From positions 5,051,534 to 5,115,533 of the forward strand of contig OX595986.1 in NCBI GenBank assembly GCA_951394045.1: DNA of 64,000 bases, in the 5' to 3' direction. Both the position numbers and the translations under genes were made by a program. Below are positions 43,332 through 54,386 of this stretch, in pieces; position 1 is the first letter of the stretch, and every line of letters starts with the position of its first letter. The notes beneath the pieces were generated by a model. That model was not told the origin of the DNA and did no database searches. It saw only the letters and a program-made list of their open reading frames with translations. Source of the stretch: Nitzschia sp. DOCU1 (Eukaryota; Bacillariophyta; Bacillariophyceae; Bacillariales; Bacillariaceae).

Positions 43332-44191
43332 ATTCAAAGTTTTGACGCGCACGCACTTCCAGACAAGGACGCGTTTGCACTTCTAAAATAATTAATTCTG
43401 ATTGGCTAATTTAGAAGTGCAAACTCGTCTGGAAGCGCAAGCTTGTCCTGCAAACTGGGGGGAGCTTTTTTTGCACCCCAGGAATGCAGGACGAGTTTGC
43501 ACTTCCAAACTCGACTGCTTCGAATTCTATCTCTCGCTATTTTAACGTGACGGAACCCAAAACCAATGCTGTTCAACAGCAACAACAACTACTCAATGGG
43601 AACACTCCGCTGCACCTCTTCTCATCACACTTCTTCAACTTCAGAAATAATGGAACGGTCATACGTTTGCTTGAGTCTTCAACAATGACAACAAGCAAAG
43701 AATTTGGTATTTTCTTGCCGGTTTGTTCCCAGGGTCTGCCCACGACAATCAATCGTTTGCAGCACAACCAATACCGGGATTCTTGCAACCTCTTCAACCA
43801 AAATGTCGCATATAGTTTCCCCTGTGGCATCTCCTGCTTTAGTTTGGGCGCTCATGGTTGATTGTTGTGCAATGAGTGTACATGGGGGATGATGACAATG
43901 CTGTGCTGCCAACGTTGGAGCACCTTCACGTGGCCTAACTTTAACATGGCCACTGAACGGTCATCACCCGGCATCAAAGCAGATCAAAAGAAGAGCAACT
44001 TGTATCATGCTGGAATAGAACTTGTTCCTTTCGATGGCTTACCACCGCCAGTAGTTGCTTTAATACAAGCACAGAGTGAAGTGGTGCAAACTCGTCGGGG
44101 GCGCAAACTCGTCCGGGGTGCGCTCAATGTTTTATGGGTTATGAGTCCTGCAAACTCGTCTGGAAGTGCAAACTCGGGAAAAACTTTGAAT
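43332..44191. mobile_element. 860-bp TIR element inserted in the pseudogene's 5' flank
   Basis: The left end attcaaagtttt...gcacttccagac...gtttgca at 43332 is matched by its reverse complement ending ctttgaat at 44191. The subterminal word tgcaaactcgtc and close variants recur on both sides in both orientations (about 43428, 43487 reversed, 44096, 44111, 44152, 44169), as in hAT- or MULE-like elements. Internal ORFs (43484-43861 plus, 43679-43912 minus) show no transposase signature. The flanking host sequence aligns with 45540-45600 on either side, so this is an insertion. Confidence 0.6.
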
Positions 44192-44323
44192 GAGCCTAGA
44201 ATCGGCATTTGGGCACGGTGGTGCTTAACAAGAGAAAGGATACCATCACAGCGGTTCACCTATCCTTCAAGCTCACAATGCGACGACCGACGACGTTCCA
44301 AATATAATCTTCTATCGACGATC

Positions 44324-44828
44324 ATGACGAGTGCCACTACTACTTCTCCAATGAGTCGTTTTATATCTCTTTTTCTATTGCTCGCCCCAATGGTCACCAC
44401 AACAAACGCCCAATGTGGTTTGTCGGAGCCTATTATGCTAAGCCGAATAAACGGGGGGCTGTACTTGGAGCAGGTGAAGGACACAAAATCGGCTTCACCA
44501 TTATGATCTTGGTCGTCTTGCAAGCCCTAGCGGGTTACTTTACCAGCACTGCTACCACCAAATTCGAGGGCAGCGATGAAGACGAGGTTCATGACCACGG
44601 CAAAGCTTCTTCGAAAACGGCAGCTACTACTCCTCCCAAGTCGTTGCTGCGAAAGGTTTGGGAAATCGGCCATCATCTAGTTGGAGTAGTTTTGGTTGCT
44701 CTGTCGTGGTATAATATTCAAGATGGTATTGGCATTCAAGAACGTCATTTTGAGACCATGGAATGGGTACCATCGTGAGGATGCTCAAAGGGTACAGCTT
44801 AATGGTGTACAGTCGCGAAGAAACATGA
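44324..44828 (+). pseudogene. DOMON-cytochrome b561 pseudogene with internal deletions
   Basis: The first 55 codons (signal peptide, then QCGLSEPIMLSRINGGLYLE) match the intact gene at 45700. After GAAGGAC the sequence jumps to its C-terminal part (HKIGFTIMILVVLQALAGYF), deleting about 700 bp that include most of the DOMON domain and the first b561 helices. The junction also shifts the frame. A second deletion of about 40 bp after FETMEW brings an early stop at 44778, although the final codons and TGA of the parent survive to 44828. It cannot make a functional b561 protein. Confidence 0.8.
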
Positions 44829-45699
44829 TGAGTACTACTAGCCAGATGAAGTATTGACGATGTCGTTCATATGCTGGCGTAAACTACGAATTTTGAGTCC
44901 ACTTTACGTAACGACCACTTGTATCTTCTCTGCTAGAAGCTCTCCTGTCAGCACCAAGATGGATGGACGCCGCTTCCCCGCCGCTAACACCAACACAATC
45001 TTGGAAACATCATCGCTTGGACGGCTTTCCCACAGGGGATTTATCCTTTTGTAGTCAAGATATTGTGCCTGTATTGTAGTTCGTCGTCGACTGGGCTTTT
45101 ACTACTACTAGCTGATGGAGTAATAGGTAGTCTTCATTTTACAGAGTAGGGACGAGAGGCGACGGCATCTCCTCCCGTTTCATTCCAAGAAGAAGTATTT
45201 CAATTTCCCTCCTGATAGACGAAGAGGACGACGATGCCGACATGGCTCTGCATATATATCTCGTCATCATGGTCGACTACGACCAGCGAAACGACTACTA
45301 TTTCATTCTGCGCTTTTTGCCGCCTTCAAAAGATGAACGACTCAAAACAGGAAGCCGACATGTCCGTGTGTGTCATAACACGAATTGCCACTCCAACCTT
45401 CGCATCGCGATGACATTCAATAGAGGATTGCATCATAGCGCATGTTATGGCTGGTCAACACCAGAAAGAATTATATAAGCCACCGCCTACTGCAAAAAAA
45501 TGCGAACGTTGCCTCGCAAGGGGCTTATTTGAATTAGGCCTAAAACGAAGTCCGGCAGCATTGGATAATATGGAAGGTGTCGGCATTTTGGCACGATCGG
45601 CCAGTCGACCTTGTGCCGCGCTTCGTGTTCATCTGCTCACAACTTCGAAACAAGTCGATTCGCGACGACAATATTCGCAATATTCTTCTATCGACGACC
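44829..45699. other. Spacer and promoter region of DOMON-b561 gene 1
   Basis: The stretch 45140-45699 is the counterpart of the duplicated flank at 42961-43331 plus 44192-44323, here without the TIR insertion. The open frame from 45577 runs into the gene but encodes no family sequence before 45700. Confidence 0.45.
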
Positions 45700-46953
45700 A
45701 TGATGAGTCCCACTACTACAACAATGAGTCGTTTCATGTCTCTTGTTCTGTTGCTCGCCTCAACGGGCAGCACAAATGCCCAGTGTGGGTTGTCGGAGCC
45801 CATACAACTGAGCCAACGAAATGGGGGTCTGTTCATGGAGCAGGCGAAGGACTCGGCTGCCGGTACGTACACGATGCGCTTGACCTACAAGGGCGGCAAT
45901 GCCTGGATCGGCGTCGGTATTAATACCAACGGGATCGAGGACATGGAACCAGCCGAAGCCGTGATCGGCCGCGTTATGAGCGATGGTGAGACGACTTCCG
46001 TCATGCACTACAAATTGACCTCAACGGCCGAAGACGCTTCGGGGGTCAACCCCGTTTCCAGCACTAGCTCCCTGCAAAACGCCACGTTTGAGCAGCCCGA
46101 TGACTCCACCACCATTCTGACGTTTACGCAGAATATGGACGAAATGGGCGTCACTGACGACAGCCAGTGGATCTTTGGAGTCGGCCTGCCTAACAACATG
46201 TGGGGAGGCGAGCACGTAATCAACGGTGCCTTCAAGATCGCACTGACTGACACCTGTCAAGAAGGGGGTTCATCCGCTGAGTCCGGCGTGGAACTTGCCG
46301 AAGAATATGAATACGGAAACCTGTGGATGGCGCACGGAGTTCTCATGGCTATTGCCTGGGGTGTCTGCGCCCCCCTGGCCATTGGTGCCAGTCTCTTGAG
46401 GGATTTTCTCTTCGACCGCGTCGGTAGCAACTGGTTCCCTCTGCACATGTATCTTAACATGATGACACTTTTGCTGACAATGGCGGGATTTTTGGTGGCG
46501 ATCGTCGCCATGCAAAAGGCCGAGGGCGCCAGTGGACATTTCCAAGACCAGCACCACAAGATCGGCTTGAGCATTATGATCTTGGTCGTCTTGCAAGCCC
46601 TAGCGGGTTACCTTCGCCCGCACTTGCCCATCAGCAAGGAACCAAACAGCAAATCGGAGGGCGGCGATGAACAAGAGCAGGCCCATGACTCCCAGAAAGC
46701 TTCTTCCAAAGCTGCCGGTCCTACTCCTCCGAAGACTTTGGTTCGAAAGATCTGGGAAATCGGTCATCGTCTAGTGGGAGCAACGCTGGTTGCTCTGGCG
46801 TGGTATAATATTCAAGATGGTATTGACATTCAAGAGCGTCATTTTGAAACCATGGAATGGGCTCCCATCTTTTGGGGAATCGCGGGTACTATTTCGGCTG
46901 TCATCGTGGTGCTCAAAGGGTATAGCTTTATGACGTACAGCCGTGAAGCATAA
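45700..46953 (+). CDS. DOMON + cytochrome b561 protein 1, 417 aa
   Basis: A single exon. A signal peptide (FMSLVLLLASTGSTNA) precedes an extracytoplasmic DOMON domain, about residues 30-190 (AWIGVGINTNGIEDMEPAEA, then WIFGVGLPNNMWGGEH). Then comes a cytochrome b561 core with the four heme-ligating His positions in order: LWMAHGVLMAIAWGVCAPL, PLHMYLNMMTLL, HHKIGLSIMILVVLQALAGY and IWEIGHRLVG. Such CYBDOM/FRRS1-like proteins pass electrons across a membrane, typically to ferric iron or other extracellular acceptors. The acceptor here is unknown. It is the closest parent of the pseudogene just upstream. The start at MMSPTTTTMSRF is chosen for the signal peptide. Confidence 0.87.
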   Translation: MMSPTTTTMSRFMSLVLLLASTGSTNAQCGLSEPIQLSQRNGGLFMEQAKDSAAGTYTMRLTYKGGNAWIGVGINTNGIEDMEPAEAVIGRVMSDGETTSVMHYKLTSTAEDASGVNPVSSTSSLQNATFEQPDDSTTILTFTQNMDEMGVTDDSQWIFGVGLPNNMWGGEHVINGAFKIALTDTCQEGGSSAESGVELAEEYEYGNLWMAHGVLMAIAWGVCAPLAIGASLLRDFLFDRVGSNWFPLHMYLNMMTLLLTMAGFLVAIVAMQKAEGASGHFQDQHHKIGLSIMILVVLQALAGYLRPHLPISKEPNSKSEGGDEQEQAHDSQKASSKAAGPTPPKTLVRKIWEIGHRLVGATLVALAWYNIQDGIDIQERHFETMEWAPIFWGIAGTISAVIVVLKGYSFMTYSREA

Positions 46954-47745
46954 AGACTACGGTATACGGCGGATGTTGTATTGATGATGATGAACAAATG
47001 ATAGCGTAAACTACTACAGTGTTGATATTAACATTTTTGTATCGGTGGCTCAAGTCGTGGTAGGTATATTACGTTGTTGCTCAATTTACTACCAGCAGTA
47101 GCACTAGCGCTGGTAGTAGAAAGGGAAGTCGTTGTCATTGACAAAAGGGACCGTTGATCAAATTCTAGAGACACTGGCGACGCAAGCGAACCGAAGCAAG
47201 ATTGATGACGATTGCTACGAGCAAGAGCCACATGAATAAGATCCAATGCCAGGCCCAGCAGAAGCACAGACAGACCAGTCACCAGTCGTCCATCTTCTCG
47301 AAGCCCACAACGCGAAAGTTCGCTTTCTCTACTATTAGGAGATTCTCCCCAATTGTTTATTATAGCCCTCGCTCTGGGAATTAAAGTTCCCAGACCCAAG
47401 CCAACCAATTCGAGTGCACAGGTTTCACACGGGACCACTGCTAACCATCACCTCTCACGATGTATGATACTGACTGTCTGTAATGCGAAGAAGAAGGCAA
47501 TAGCAGCTACATAAGGATTGACTGAGATGCCACAGAATTCTCCCGCGTTACTCCTTCCGATAGGCTCTTTCCGGCGTATCCGTACCCGAGGGATCGCCGT
47601 CCCCGCGCTATTCCTATCGCGTGACGTGTTTCAATTGTGCGTACTTTCGATCATTTTTTCCTCTTCATCAACTCATCGGCATCTCATCCAATTTCCTCTT
47701 ATAAATCACAATTCTTTCGAAACAAAAAAACACACAAAGCACACC
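46954..47745. other. Spacer and 5' flank of DOMON-b561 gene 2
   Basis: A 136-codon minus-strand ORF (47028-47438) has no recognisable domain and is probably chance. The plus frame open from 47518 continues into the next gene but looks non-coding before 47746. Confidence 0.4.
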
Positions 47746-49245
47746 ATGTTGTTTCCTTCTCCGGGACCACGATTTGTATCGCTTCTGATCGGCTTCTTCT
47801 TGGCCGCATCCGGAACGAGAGCTGCTATCCAATGCAGCCTCTCGAGTCCCGTTCTCGTCAGCAACAGCAATGGAGAATTATATCTGCAGCAAGTGAAGAA
47901 TTCCGCCGAGGGTACATACTCGATGAAGTGGACCTTTATTGGGGAACCCGCATGGATCGGTGTTGGCATCAACAGCCAGGACAAAGCCAAGATGACACCA
48001 GCAGATGCTGTGGTGGGCCGTGTGAATAACGATGGCGTATCCACCTCTGCCCAGTACTACAGCTTGTCCTCGGACTCGGAAGATGCTTCGGGCGTACAGC
48101 CCCACGGATCGAGCAGTCTCCAGGGTGCTACTTTCGAACAGCCGGATGACACTACAAGCATTTTGACCTTTACTCAAGACTTGGCAGAGATGGGAATTAC
48201 GGATTCGAGCACTTGGATTTATGCCGTGGGGCTGCCAGGAAATGTGTGGACTGGCAAACACAAGATTAGCGGATCCTTCCAAATGGCGCTTACCGAAAAC
48301 TGCCAGGAGGTAACAGATCCCACTTCGTCTCCTACGGCCTCGGCCGTCGCTGTGTCCACCCCTTCGCCAACTGCGCTTCAAGGGCAACAAGAGGGGGCTG
48401 CCGGCGCTACCGACGAAAATCAACCTCGACCCACCAATGGTCCAGTCGTTGCCCCCACGCTCGCTCCTGAGGACGATGGTACTACTACCGCTAACTCAGG
48501 CACTGTGTTAGTGGATACCACCGATCCTGCTGATACTTTCAGCAGCGTGACAAGCCAAAATGCGGAAGCGAACGGTCTTGTCATCTTGGACACTACCAAA
48601 CCGTACCAAAATTTGTGGGTTGCACATGGGATCTGTTTGGCCATCGCTTGGGGGGTTTGCGTTCCTTTGGCCATTGGTGCGAGTATCTTGCGCGATGCGC
48701 TGCAGGAGCGTCTTGGGCAATCTTGGTACTCTTTGCACTACTATTTGAATCTCGTTGCTATCCTATTGACCCTGGTGGGTTTTTTGATTGCCGTCGTTGC
48801 GGTGTCCAAGGAAGGTGAAAAGCACTTTACGGAAAATACCCACACCAAGGTTGGCTTGACCATTATGATCTTGGTTTTGGTTCAGGGATTGGCTGGTTAC
48901 TTACGACCGCCAGCGTGGTCTCCCAACACGTCTCCTACTTCCCGTGGATTAGCGGAAGACGAGGAGTCAGCAGGTCCATCACAAGAAGTCGTCTTGAGCA
49001 AGCAGAATCAAGAGCCCGATGCTAGTTCGTCCAAACCATTGAAACGTGCGGTTTGGGAATGGTCTCACCGTTTGCTGGGAATGGTCTTGGTTGCCTTGGC
49101 GTGGTATAACTGCCAGGAGGGTATCGAGTTGCAGGTTGAGAATTGGGAAGATTCCAAAGACTGGACCTGGGTCTTTTGGGGAATCACGATTTCTATCGTC
49201 GGCAGTATCGTGCTTTTGTCGTGTGTCACGCGATTGTTGAAATAA
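47746..49245 (+). CDS. DOMON + cytochrome b561 protein 2, 499 aa
   Basis: Same architecture as its neighbours: signal peptide (RFVSLLIGFFLAASGTRA), DOMON (PAWIGVGINSQD, then WIYAVGLPGNVWTGKH), a Thr/Pro/Ala-rich linker of about 90 residues absent from protein 1, then the b561 core with His in LWVAHGICLAIAWGVCVPL, SLHYYLNLVAIL, HTKVGLTIMILVLVQGLAGY and VWEWSHRLLG. All four heme ligands are kept. It probably acts as a plasma-membrane or vacuolar transmembrane ferric reductase, by family. ATG 47746 follows an A-rich leader and an ACACC context. Confidence 0.87.
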   Translation: MLFPSPGPRFVSLLIGFFLAASGTRAAIQCSLSSPVLVSNSNGELYLQQVKNSAEGTYSMKWTFIGEPAWIGVGINSQDKAKMTPADAVVGRVNNDGVSTSAQYYSLSSDSEDASGVQPHGSSSLQGATFEQPDDTTSILTFTQDLAEMGITDSSTWIYAVGLPGNVWTGKHKISGSFQMALTENCQEVTDPTSSPTASAVAVSTPSPTALQGQQEGAAGATDENQPRPTNGPVVAPTLAPEDDGTTTANSGTVLVDTTDPADTFSSVTSQNAEANGLVILDTTKPYQNLWVAHGICLAIAWGVCVPLAIGASILRDALQERLGQSWYSLHYYLNLVAILLTLVGFLIAVVAVSKEGEKHFTENTHTKVGLTIMILVLVQGLAGYLRPPAWSPNTSPTSRGLAEDEESAGPSQEVVLSKQNQEPDASSSKPLKRAVWEWSHRLLGMVLVALAWYNCQEGIELQVENWEDSKDWTWVFWGITISIVGSIVLLSCVTRLLK

Positions 49246-50211
49246 AGTTATTAGTAAAGAAGTACTAATAATACTCCTACTGATGGGAATCATTTCTTGA
49301 ATGCAAGCACTGCCGGAAGAATCCTTGTCTCTTTGATGAGCTTCTTGGAACGTCGCGCGGGTCTACTAAGAACCATGCTGTTGTTAGTACTCTAGGAGCG
49401 GCAATTTGATGCTGTATTGTTGAAGTCATCAGCAGAATGCCACCACGGCAGAAAACGAGTCTCCTGCCGGTAGTAGTAGCACTGTCAGCGTCGGCTCGGT
49501 AGTAATAGAACAACTTTGTACTGTATGCGCCCTGTTGGAGGTCATGTGCGCGGTATGCCGCGAGGTATGCACATCCGAGGGCGCATGCCCGAGCGATTGC
49601 ATACCGACGCGGAATACCGAGGAATCTGCCGGTCGATTACTCTATTAGCACAAGTGCATTGTGAAAGATGCAAATACGAACTATGATTCTTTTTATCCGC
49701 GGTCCATAGTTACATCGAGGCTGGTATGTTGTTTGCGTTAGGTCGGCGCTAATGCACAAAGTTGCCACGCGGACGGCTTCGCTCTTCCCTTCCTTCCGAC
49801 AAAGTCCTAAGCATAGCGCTGGCGTTATAAAGCGAGTATAACATCCAATCTGGGGGCGCCAGGCTCCGTTTTACTATGGCAACGGAGAGTGTCTTGAAAA
49901 ACTGGACGCCAACCAACGTAGGACTTGAGGTGCGCGTTCTTTGGCCTGGGCTTATGTTTGCATTGGCATTTGACACGATCAACCAAGCAAGAGGCCTCAA
50001 ACGAGAATGCCAGGGAACAGAGGCCTCCGACGATTGTCAACTCGGATGCAATATGAATATCATGTGCAATCCACTATCCTACGCATACTCACGACTTCTT
50101 TATTTTCTGCAAAATATTGCTAAAGAGTTTCTTGCCATTGACCCAGTGCTGTTCAGGAGCTGAAACTACCTAATCGAATCGATTGTCACCCCCTTGGATT
50201 ACTATACCTTG
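49246..50211. other. Spacer between DOMON-b561 genes 2 and 3
   Basis: A hairpin with perfect 8-bp arms (cggtatgc/gcataccg) occupies 49551-49606, inside a GC-rich patch with several ggtatgc/gcatacc words. The 95-codon ORF at 49876-50163 has no domain. Confidence 0.4.
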
Positions 50212-51633
50212 ATGTTTGTAACGATGACCCGTCAACTACTCGGATTCGTCTTGGGCTTGGCAGTCTTCGGCAGTACTGCCAACGCCGTACTTCAATGCAC
50301 GCTCTCAAGCCCCGCCCTGATGAGCAGCAGACGCGGGGAACTTTACATGCAACAGGTGAAGAACACAGCCGATGGAACCTTTACCATGAAATGGACGTTT
50401 AGTGGTGCCAACTCCTGGATTGGAGTCGGAATCAACCGCAGGGGCTGGGCCGAGATGACGCCCGCCGACGCCGTGATCGGCCGCATCGAGAACGACGGCG
50501 AAGCAAGTGTCAAACTTTATAGCTTAACCTCGACCGCCGAGAACGCATCGGGGGTTCAGGCATACTCATCGAGCACCATTAAGAACGCAGTCTTTGAACA
50601 GCCAGATGAGACCACGAGTGTGCTGACATTCACGATGGATTTGGCCGAACTGGATGTCAGCGATTCGAGCACCTGGATCTTCGCCGTCGGCCTTCGAAAC
50701 AATCGCTGGGCTGGAGAGCACTTGATTAGTGGCTCGTTTGAAATGGCGCTTACTGATACCTGTGTGGAAGTTGCCGACCCTACTCTGTCTCCGACACAGG
50801 CGGCGACAGTCGGTACGACCGACGGGGAAACCAGCACGCTCGACCCAGCCCCGGTCGATACTACAGCAGCAGCAACCCCCGAGTCTGATCCATCGCAAAC
50901 GGTAGTAGTCGAACCGACGGATGGTCAGAATGGCTTTGACCAGGCCGAGTCTGCTAGTAACGGAATTAATCTCCTGGAAACTGAGAAGCCGTACCGGAAT
51001 TATTGGATGATCCATGGAATTTTCCTGGCCATGGCGTGGGGCGTTTGCGCACCTTTGGGAATCGGTGCGAGCCTGTTGCGCAATGTGATCCAAGAAAAAT
51101 TCGGGGAAAATTGGTTCTACATGCACTACTACCTCAATATGCTGGCGCTCTTGTTTACATTGGTCGGCTTTATGATTGCTGTTGCGGCAACGGCACTGGA
51201 AGGCGACAAGCACTTTACCTCAAACACCCATACCAAGGCAGGTTTGTCGATCATGATCTTGGTCGTAGCGCAAGCTCTAGCTGGATATTTCCGTCCGCCA
51301 GCTTCAAAGAAGAAGGTGCAGGAAGATCCCGCTTATGCCAATGAGACAGGAAAAGGCAGCAACGGCACCGACGACGATCAATCACACGAAGTTGTTCTGA
51401 ATCAAAATGACGAGCAGGAGCCACCTTCCACGACGCGTCGTGTCTGGGAAGTCTGTCACCGTTTGGGAGGAATGATTCTACTGGGGTTGGCCTGGTACAA
51501 TTGTGACTCGGGTATTCAAAAGCAAGTCGACGAATGGGAAGATTCCACAGACTGGACCAATGTCTTTTGGGGAATCACCGTCACTATTTCCGGCTCTATC
51601 TTCGTGTTGACCTATGCCCTACGCTACGATTGA
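50212..51633 (+). CDS. DOMON + cytochrome b561 protein 3, 473 aa
   Basis: Third intact member of the cluster. Signal peptide (QLLGFVLGLAVFGSTANA), DOMON (SWIGVGINRRGWAEMTPADA, then WIFAVGLRNNRWAGEH), an acidic Thr-rich linker of about 65 residues, then the b561 core with YWMIHGIFLAMAWGVCAPL, YMHYYLNMLALL, HTKAGLSIMILVVAQALAGY and VWEVCHRLGG. It is closer to protein 2 than to protein 1 in linker and C-terminus. ATG 50212 and 50224 both leave a usable signal peptide; the upstream open frame begins at a TTG and is not family-like. Confidence 0.85.
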   Translation: MFVTMTRQLLGFVLGLAVFGSTANAVLQCTLSSPALMSSRRGELYMQQVKNTADGTFTMKWTFSGANSWIGVGINRRGWAEMTPADAVIGRIENDGEASVKLYSLTSTAENASGVQAYSSSTIKNAVFEQPDETTSVLTFTMDLAELDVSDSSTWIFAVGLRNNRWAGEHLISGSFEMALTDTCVEVADPTLSPTQAATVGTTDGETSTLDPAPVDTTAAATPESDPSQTVVVEPTDGQNGFDQAESASNGINLLETEKPYRNYWMIHGIFLAMAWGVCAPLGIGASLLRNVIQEKFGENWFYMHYYLNMLALLFTLVGFMIAVAATALEGDKHFTSNTHTKAGLSIMILVVAQALAGYFRPPASKKKVQEDPAYANETGKGSNGTDDDQSHEVVLNQNDEQEPPSTTRRVWEVCHRLGGMILLGLAWYNCDSGIQKQVDEWEDSTDWTNVFWGITVTISGSIFVLTYALRYD

Positions 51634-52393
51634 GATGGATAAAACGTATGCTGTTGTCCGGTACACCCAACACAGGGCACCTGTCAGTTGTGGTCAAGTT
51701 TTGGTAGAATCTCGAAAATAATTTAATCCTCGTTCATCATAAACTGGAACGGGCTATTAGCAAGAATCGGGACATACTCCCATTCTTGAGAAAAGTAAAT
51801 TGCTCAGGTTCAGTCGTTTCCATTATTGATCGAGTGGCAACAAATGGCATAACGTGTAGCTACTGCAGGACCGGGCAAGTCGTACGCTCGACCGTGCGAC
51901 GACAACGCCTGAGTAGTCAGTACAAACTGGCTGTACCTTCTCGGTAGCTACGCTGTAGGACAAAATTTTGCCCCCATGTAGTTCTGGGTTCATCTCCACT
52001 ACCTACTACAACTTAGAGTATTCTATCTAGAGCTTGGTCCTGTGGGTAGAAGACGGCGACGAATGGTCAAAATCGATATATGTTTATTAGGATCCGACAG
52101 GGGGTCTCGGCCAGCATGGAGGGGGGGGGGGGGGGGAGGCAACGCCAACAGACGAAGAAATAACGGTATGCGCATACTGTACTCCATAGCTAAAGGTCCG
52201 CTATATTGTACTCATGATGCTGACTTGGACTGGCTGATGCTGGGTAGTTCCCGCACGAACACGCGTGCGAGTGATCGTCAGCTCATGTGGGCTGACAGGT
52301 TGGTTGTCTCTCCAAGCACATCAGCGTTATCGTTGAGTCGCCCATTCTTCCTCTGACGCAGCATATCCCTATCCAGAGTCGCCTATCCAAAGA
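51634..52393. other. Spacer between convergent genes; long G-run
   Basis: It holds a run of 16 G at 52121-52136 and no recognisable gene. The 104-codon plus ORF across the G-run is not credible. Confidence 0.4.
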
Positions 52394-54005
52394 TTATCTT
52401 GGGTCCCGGTTCCAATCACGTCCGCCTCCCCCGTCGTCCCCTTTCCGTCTCCAGTTCCGAAGGGCCTGCCCAACCTTTCGTCCGGCAACTTGGTCGTCCA
52501 CAACAACCCAATGATCGTCCAATCGTTGCAAAAAACGCCGCCCTTCTTCTTGTAATGTTTTGACCAGTGACAGCGCAATCACGGTCTTTTCCAATCGATC
52601 CTCGGTTCGCGCATATCGTTCTCCCATATCCTCCAAATGCCGATTCATATCCAGGCTGCCCGAATATCCATGATACTGACGACTATTACCAACTAGAATA
52701 TCTTTTGGCGACGGATATGGTATCCGCCCCGTTTGTAGTACCATGTCGTCGAGCTCGCGCTTGAGCCTTGCTTCTGTTGCTAGATGCTTTTCCAGGAAGC
52801 GGTCCATGATTTGCTCTTGTTCTTTTGGATTGTCAGTCAAGTGCACCAGATCCAGTACTATTCCGAATGTCATCAAAGTATAGCGTGCTTCGAAGCGAGA
52901 TCCTTTATTATGGTTTCGGGGTAAGTGAAACTCGTCCAAAATATCAAGACAGGCACCGCCGGCAGGAAACGACTTACCATAATGGAATCGCATTCGTACC
53001 AAATGAGGTTTACTAATCAGCTTGTCATAAAACGCCATACAGGTCCGCAAATAGGGGTTGTCATAGCAGACGTGATGCCCCCGAAGGCGAAACGGCATAT
53101 GCTCAAAAATGTGTCCACCTTTGACATTTACGTCTACCAACATGGCTACCTTTTCTCGATCCAACTGCATTGCGTCCATTACAATCACAAAGCCTCGAGC
53201 ATGATTGTCTGGGTCGTCCAAAATGCAACACATGAGCAAGTACCACAACATTCGGTTCTGCAAGCAAGGTCAACCGTATGAATGAGAAAGGCATGCGGGT
53301 GAGGGAAATGCCACTCTGGGTGCATGAATGCATGCATACTAGAAGCACAACAAAACGTACATGGCTAATCCAAGTATCATGCCGCATCAGATCTGCCCGA
53401 CCGTATAGGACAGTCCTGCCTGCGCGGTCCTTCGATTCTAGATATCGAAAGGCCCCACTTCGTAAACAATACAGATCTTTATCGTCAAAGTCCTCCAGAG
53501 TTATCCGACGCGCCACCCGGTCTTCGCCCCACAAGAGGACCTTGTCCGTAAAGTGAGCACATATCCGCTTGGCTGCCAGCATAGCATCATATTCCTCGGC
53601 TCGTAGAAATAATAGAAAGAAGGTCTGGTCATTCTTCAAGGTTGGGTTTAAAAACATGGCTCGATCGTATTCCCTTCGTCGCTGCTGGGGCTGTTTAGCA
53701 ACAGCATCTTGCATTTGCTGCACTTTGGCGGTTACAAAGTCTGGTGTTTCAATCTTGAGGTGAAGATCTGCCTCATCGACCCCATGCAGTTCTTCATAGA
53801 CCTGTTCACGTTCCTGAAAAGACAAACTGGTCAGTTCTGCTGCTAGCAGATTGTCCGACGTAAACGCGGCCCCTATGTAGTGGTGCTTTTGCCGCTTGTT
53901 CTTATTGCCGCTCAAGTCAAAGCCTTCGCCGTTACTATCGTAGTCTTCTTCACAATGATCGCCTCTATTGCTGCCAGTGAAGGCATTGCCCCAACAAGAG
54001 ATCAT
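52394..54005 (-). CDS. CRAL-TRIO (Sec14-like) domain protein, 502 aa
   Basis: Two exons on the minus strand, 54005-53361 and 53257-52394, separated by a 103-nt intron (GTACGT..TTGCAG, phase 0). Joining gives RADLMRHDTWISH-NRMLWYLLMCC. The N-terminal CRAL-TRIO-N-like helical region (about residues 100-170) precedes the lipid-binding fold: GRTVLYGRADLM, RGFVIVMDAMQLD, VKGGHIFEHMPFRLRGHHVC and a final MRFHYG. The family binds phosphatidylinositol, tocopherol or retinoid-type lipids and moves them between membranes. The ligand here is unknown. The last 130 residues are charged and helical with a Gly/Asp/Arg-rich end and no further domain. Confidence 0.82.
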
Positions 54006-54386
54006 GGTGACTTGCTATCATTCCACTTTCCGGTTTAGTAGGCCGGAATTGATAGGTTGTGATTTAGTTGCGACGTTTGTATCACGTCAGGTAGCTACTG
54101 TACAGTAATAAAGCCTCTTTCAGCATCATCACCATGCGACCATTTGCGTGATCCCAAGCGGACGCACTTACTTCCTTCGGTGTAACTTTTGTCTCGGTGT
54201 TCCTCCATTTGAAGCCTGTGTCAAAGCGAAAGGGGCAATATTCTTAATGGGCTGGAGTCGGATGAAGGCGAAGCTAAAGTCAATCGGGTCGAACGGGTCA
54301 ACAATGCATGGCGGGAAATGCCGTCTGGCCGTCAGCTTGCAAGGTGCTGTCTATTGGCTTGCTTACGTCACATGGGTCATTTGCAT
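54006..54386. other. Spacer before the FAS1 array
   Basis: No gene is recognised. Homology to the array unit begins at about 54387 with tttggtcatcggtcgttcc. Confidence 0.4.

Noticed and set aside
47028..47438. 136-codon minus ORF between DOMON-b561 genes 1 and 2
   Set aside because: No family resemblance. It lies over the probable 3' UTR and promoter of plus-strand genes.
49876..50163. 95-codon plus ORF upstream of DOMON-b561 gene 3
   Set aside because: No domain; its stop lies shortly before the real gene in a different frame and it is not found upstream of the other paralogues.
52121..52136. Run of 16 G as a possible quadruplex regulator
   Set aside because: A pure homopolymer in a gene-free spacer is as likely to be a length-uncertain sequencing tract; no neighbouring structure supports a function.
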